From Aquificaceae bacterium (lineage in GTDB: Bacteria; Aquificota; Aquificia; Aquificales; Aquificaceae), in assembly GCA_015487835.1 (NCBI GenBank), contig WFOY01000054.1:1-13930 (forward strand): 13,930 nt of DNA, in the 5' to 3' direction. The number at the start of each line of letters is the position of its first letter. Position 1 is the stretch's first letter. Under the pieces are notes generated by a model, which was given only the letters and a program-made list of their open reading frames with translations, made no database searches and was not told where the DNA came from. The position numbers and the translations under genes are program-made. This document shows, piece after piece, positions 12,861-13,930 of this stretch.

Positions 12861-13195
12861 ACGAAGACGGCCTCCGTCTCGTTTATTATCTCGCTTATCT
12901 CCTCAGCGGAGAGGACCTTAACCTCCTTCACCAGGTCCGACTCCTTGAGACCCCTCTCCTGCATGGAGGCGTCCTCGACTATGAGATGTATGTTCAGAAA
13001 ATCCATAGTCTCAAAGAACTTCTCGAAGGACTCGACACCGAGGTCCTCTGGTGACCATCTCGTTAGGGTGTAAACACCGTCCCTTATGAGTATGAAATAG
13101 ACCTCGTGGTTTATGCCTACAGCGGTCGCTATCCTGAAGGCTTCGTGAGCCTTCCAGGAGAAGGGGTCTCCCTTAAGTATAAAGGCTACCTTCAT
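12854..13195 (-). CDS. TusC/DsrF-like sulfur-relay protein
   Basis: A 113-residue DsrE/F-family protein: strand-helix start KVAFILKGDPFSWKAHEAFRIA, then EVYFILIRDGVYTLTRW (31-47), the characteristic strand and DGV turn, then NIHLIVEDASMQERGL (68-83), which occupies the position of the active-site loop. It ends on the strand AVFVW. It contains no cysteine at all, so it cannot itself carry sulfur and is presumably the non-catalytic member of a TusBCD-like hexamer. It lies 10 bases downstream of the TusD-like gene, with GGGTG as a modest ribosome binding site, and overlaps the TusB-like gene by seven bases. The DsrF assignment rests on order and fold pattern. Confidence 0.78.
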   Translation of the reverse strand: MKVAFILKGDPFSWKAHEAFRIATAVGINHEVYFILIRDGVYTLTRWSPEDLGVESFEKFFETMDFLNIHLIVEDASMQERGLKESDLVKEVKVLSAEEISEIINETEAVFVW

Positions 13196-13205
13196 ACCAG
13201 CACCC

Positions 13206-13511
13206 TCAGTTGAAGACGATCACCCTCTCAAAGCCACCCATCATCTGGGAGAGGCCGTAGGTCGAGCTGCTCTCCGCCCAGCTCACCTCCGTGGGGACAC
13301 CCCTCTGGTGGGCGGAGTGGGAGCAGAAGAGGACCCTGGCACCCAGATCCGCCAACTCCTTAGCCTCTGGCCTTATAAGGTAGTAGACACCGTTCCCAGA
13401 GAAGAATACGGAGACCTCGTGGTTTCTGCGCCTGAGCTCCCTTATCAGGTTCAAGACCGTGTTGTAGTCCTTAGCGTAAGGTATGCTCGTGATCACAAAG
13501 AGGACCTTCAT
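13206..13511 (-). CDS. TusD/DsrE-like sulfur carrier
   Basis: A 101-residue DsrE-family protein. It begins KVLFVITSIPYAKDYNTVL, then has EVSVFFSGNGVYYLI (32-46), and then RVLFCSHSAHQRGV, in which C63 matches the persulfide-carrying cysteine of TusD (Cys78) and DsrE. It ends on the strand ERVIVF. It is therefore the only clear catalytic member of the three DsrE-family proteins here. It accepts sulfur from a TusA-type protein, whose gene sits directly upstream and overlaps by four bases (ATGA). It is shorter than E. coli TusD (about 128 residues) but complete in fold elements. No TusE/DsrC-type acceptor gene is within the window. A role in sulfur oxidation (DsrEFH) rather than tRNA thiolation cannot be excluded. 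Confidence 0.82.
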   Translation of the reverse strand: MKVLFVITSIPYAKDYNTVLNLIRELRRRNHEVSVFFSGNGVYYLIRPEAKELADLGARVLFCSHSAHQRGVPTEVSWAESSSTYGLSQMMGGFERVIVFN

Positions 13512-13750
13512 CTCCGCTTTCTTATCAGGATCTCCCAGAGGCTCTCACCTATCTGGTTGACGGCTATCACCTCCTGGCCTTCCTCCTGCATACTTTTGGG
13601 AACGTTCTCCGCAGAAGGAGGGTAGTCTATGATAACCTTCAGGATCTCTCCCACCTTCATGTTCTCGAGCACGAGCTTGCTCTTGACGAAGGTGAAGGGG
13701 CAGACCTCACCCCTTATGTCCAGCTCTCTGTCCGCCTTTACCTCCTGCAT
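13508..13750 (-). CDS. TusA/SirA-like sulfur carrier
   Basis: An 80-residue TusA-family protein: ELDIRGEVCPFTFVKSKLVL with the sulfur-carrying C17, followed by GEILKVIIDYPPSAENVPK and EGQEVIAV, all in the usual order. The classic CPxP becomes CPFT, as in a TusA subgroup often written CPYTFV. The frame is open for another 45 codons upstream (to 13885), but that part lies antisense to the divergent gene at 13778 and lacks any family similarity; I therefore start at the ATG at 13750, where the length is right for TusA. No Shine-Dalgarno sequence precedes this ATG. Its stop overlaps the TusD-like start by four bases. It is first in the operon and presumably donates sulfur to the TusD-like protein. 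Confidence 0.85.
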   Translation of the reverse strand: MQEVKADRELDIRGEVCPFTFVKSKLVLENMKVGEILKVIIDYPPSAENVPKSMQEEGQEVIAVNQIGESLWEILIRKRR

Positions 13751-13777
13751 CACAGATAAATAAATATAATACAAGTT
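13751..13777. promoter_or_regulatory. divergent AT-rich promoter region
   Basis: Only 27 bases separate the divergent tusA-like and right-hand genes, nearly all A/T. On the plus strand a perfect TATAAT (13765-13770) ends seven bases before the ATG at 13778, which would give a leaderless or nearly leaderless transcript. On the minus strand TATATT (13768-13763) is a possible -10 for the tus-like operon, with start about six bases before its ATG. No Shine-Dalgarno sequence precedes either ATG and no clear -35 box is visible. Confidence 0.45.
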
Positions 13778-13930
13778 ATGGAGGAGATCGTGGCCAGAAG
13801 CGTAAAGATAGAGGTGGTGGGCGATATCCAGAGGTGTAACGAGGGTATAGACTCCAAGTTCTTCTGCCTCCCTGTCAGGATCCACTTCGACAACGGTGAG
13901 GTCAGGAACTACCTGCTAAAGGCCCACAAC
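13778..13930 (+). CDS. hypothetical protein, 5' part only (runs off right edge)
   Basis: An open frame of 51 codons begins with ATG at 13778 and continues past the window end, so only the N-terminus is visible: MEEIVARSVKIEVVGD, then CNEGIDSKFFCLPVRI and HFDNGEVRNYLLKAHN. It looks like a soluble beta-rich protein with two cysteines ten residues apart (C20 and C30). I do not recognise it. The perfect TATAAT seven bases upstream, and codon use like the neighbours (AGG, ATA, CTC), support a real gene in preference to the antisense extension of the TusA-like frame. Confidence 0.6.
   Translation, partial: MEEIVARSVKIEVVGDIQRCNEGIDSKFFCLPVRIHFDNGEVRNYLLKAHN

Noticed and set aside
13751..13885. Upstream extension of the TusA-like frame by 45 codons
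   Set aside because: No TusA protein has such a leader; it would be antisense to the gene at 13778, and the ATG at 13750 gives the normal family length.
1..13930. CRISPR arrays, insertion sequences, phage genes, tRNA or rRNA genes
   Set aside because: None seen: the window is almost completely coding, with only the gaps at 744-858 and 13751-13777 holding non-coding sequence of note, and no regular repeats were found.

Overview
The window looks like a chromosomal piece of a thermophilic, autotrophic member of the Aquificota. The reasons are a five-gene, oxygen-tolerant-type 2-oxoacid:ferredoxin oxidoreductase cluster of the sort known from Hydrogenobacter (reductive TCA cycle), heavy use of AGG for Arg and ATA for Ile, Lys/Glu/Arg-rich proteins, and tightly packed, overlapping genes. 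By eye the G+C is a little above one half, high for the best-known Aquificaceae, so I do not name a genus.

Layout. (1) 1-743: two unrecognised small proteins; the first may continue beyond the left edge. (2) 744-858: the only sizeable gap on the left, holding a promoter region with two TTGACA hexamers. (3) 859-4582: genes for a CO dehydrogenase-epsilon-like subunit, the alpha, beta and gamma subunits of a 2-oxoacid:ferredoxin oxidoreductase, and a two-cluster ferredoxin subunit. (4) 4585-11527: on the same strand, with gaps of 0-15 bases, an unknown acidic 101-residue protein, a CobW/COG0523 GTPase, DabB (proton-channel-like membrane protein), DabA (zinc, DUF2309) and a PII-like protein. (5) 11508-12191: a MagIII/endonuclease-III-like DNA glycosylase. 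(6) 13750-12136, minus strand: TusA-, TusD/DsrE-, TusC/DsrF- and TusB/DsrH-like proteins and QueD, overlapping or nearly abutting throughout. (7) 13778 to the right edge: the start of another plus-strand gene, divergent from the tus-like operon.

How they work together. The plus-strand run from 859 to 12191 has no gap larger than about 21 bases and probably forms one long transcription unit. Its logic appears to be carbon assimilation: DabA/DabB is an energy-coupled CO2-to-bicarbonate accumulation system, the PII-like protein could sense carbon or energy status, the CobW GTPase could supply zinc to DabA, and the oxidoreductase fixes CO2 in the reductive TCA cycle. This would be an inorganic-carbon accumulation system joined to a CO2-fixing enzyme other than Rubisco. 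The minus-strand operon joins a sulfur relay with queuosine biosynthesis, which suggests tRNA wobble-base (position 34) modification. No tRNA, rRNA, CRISPR array, insertion sequence or phage gene was seen.
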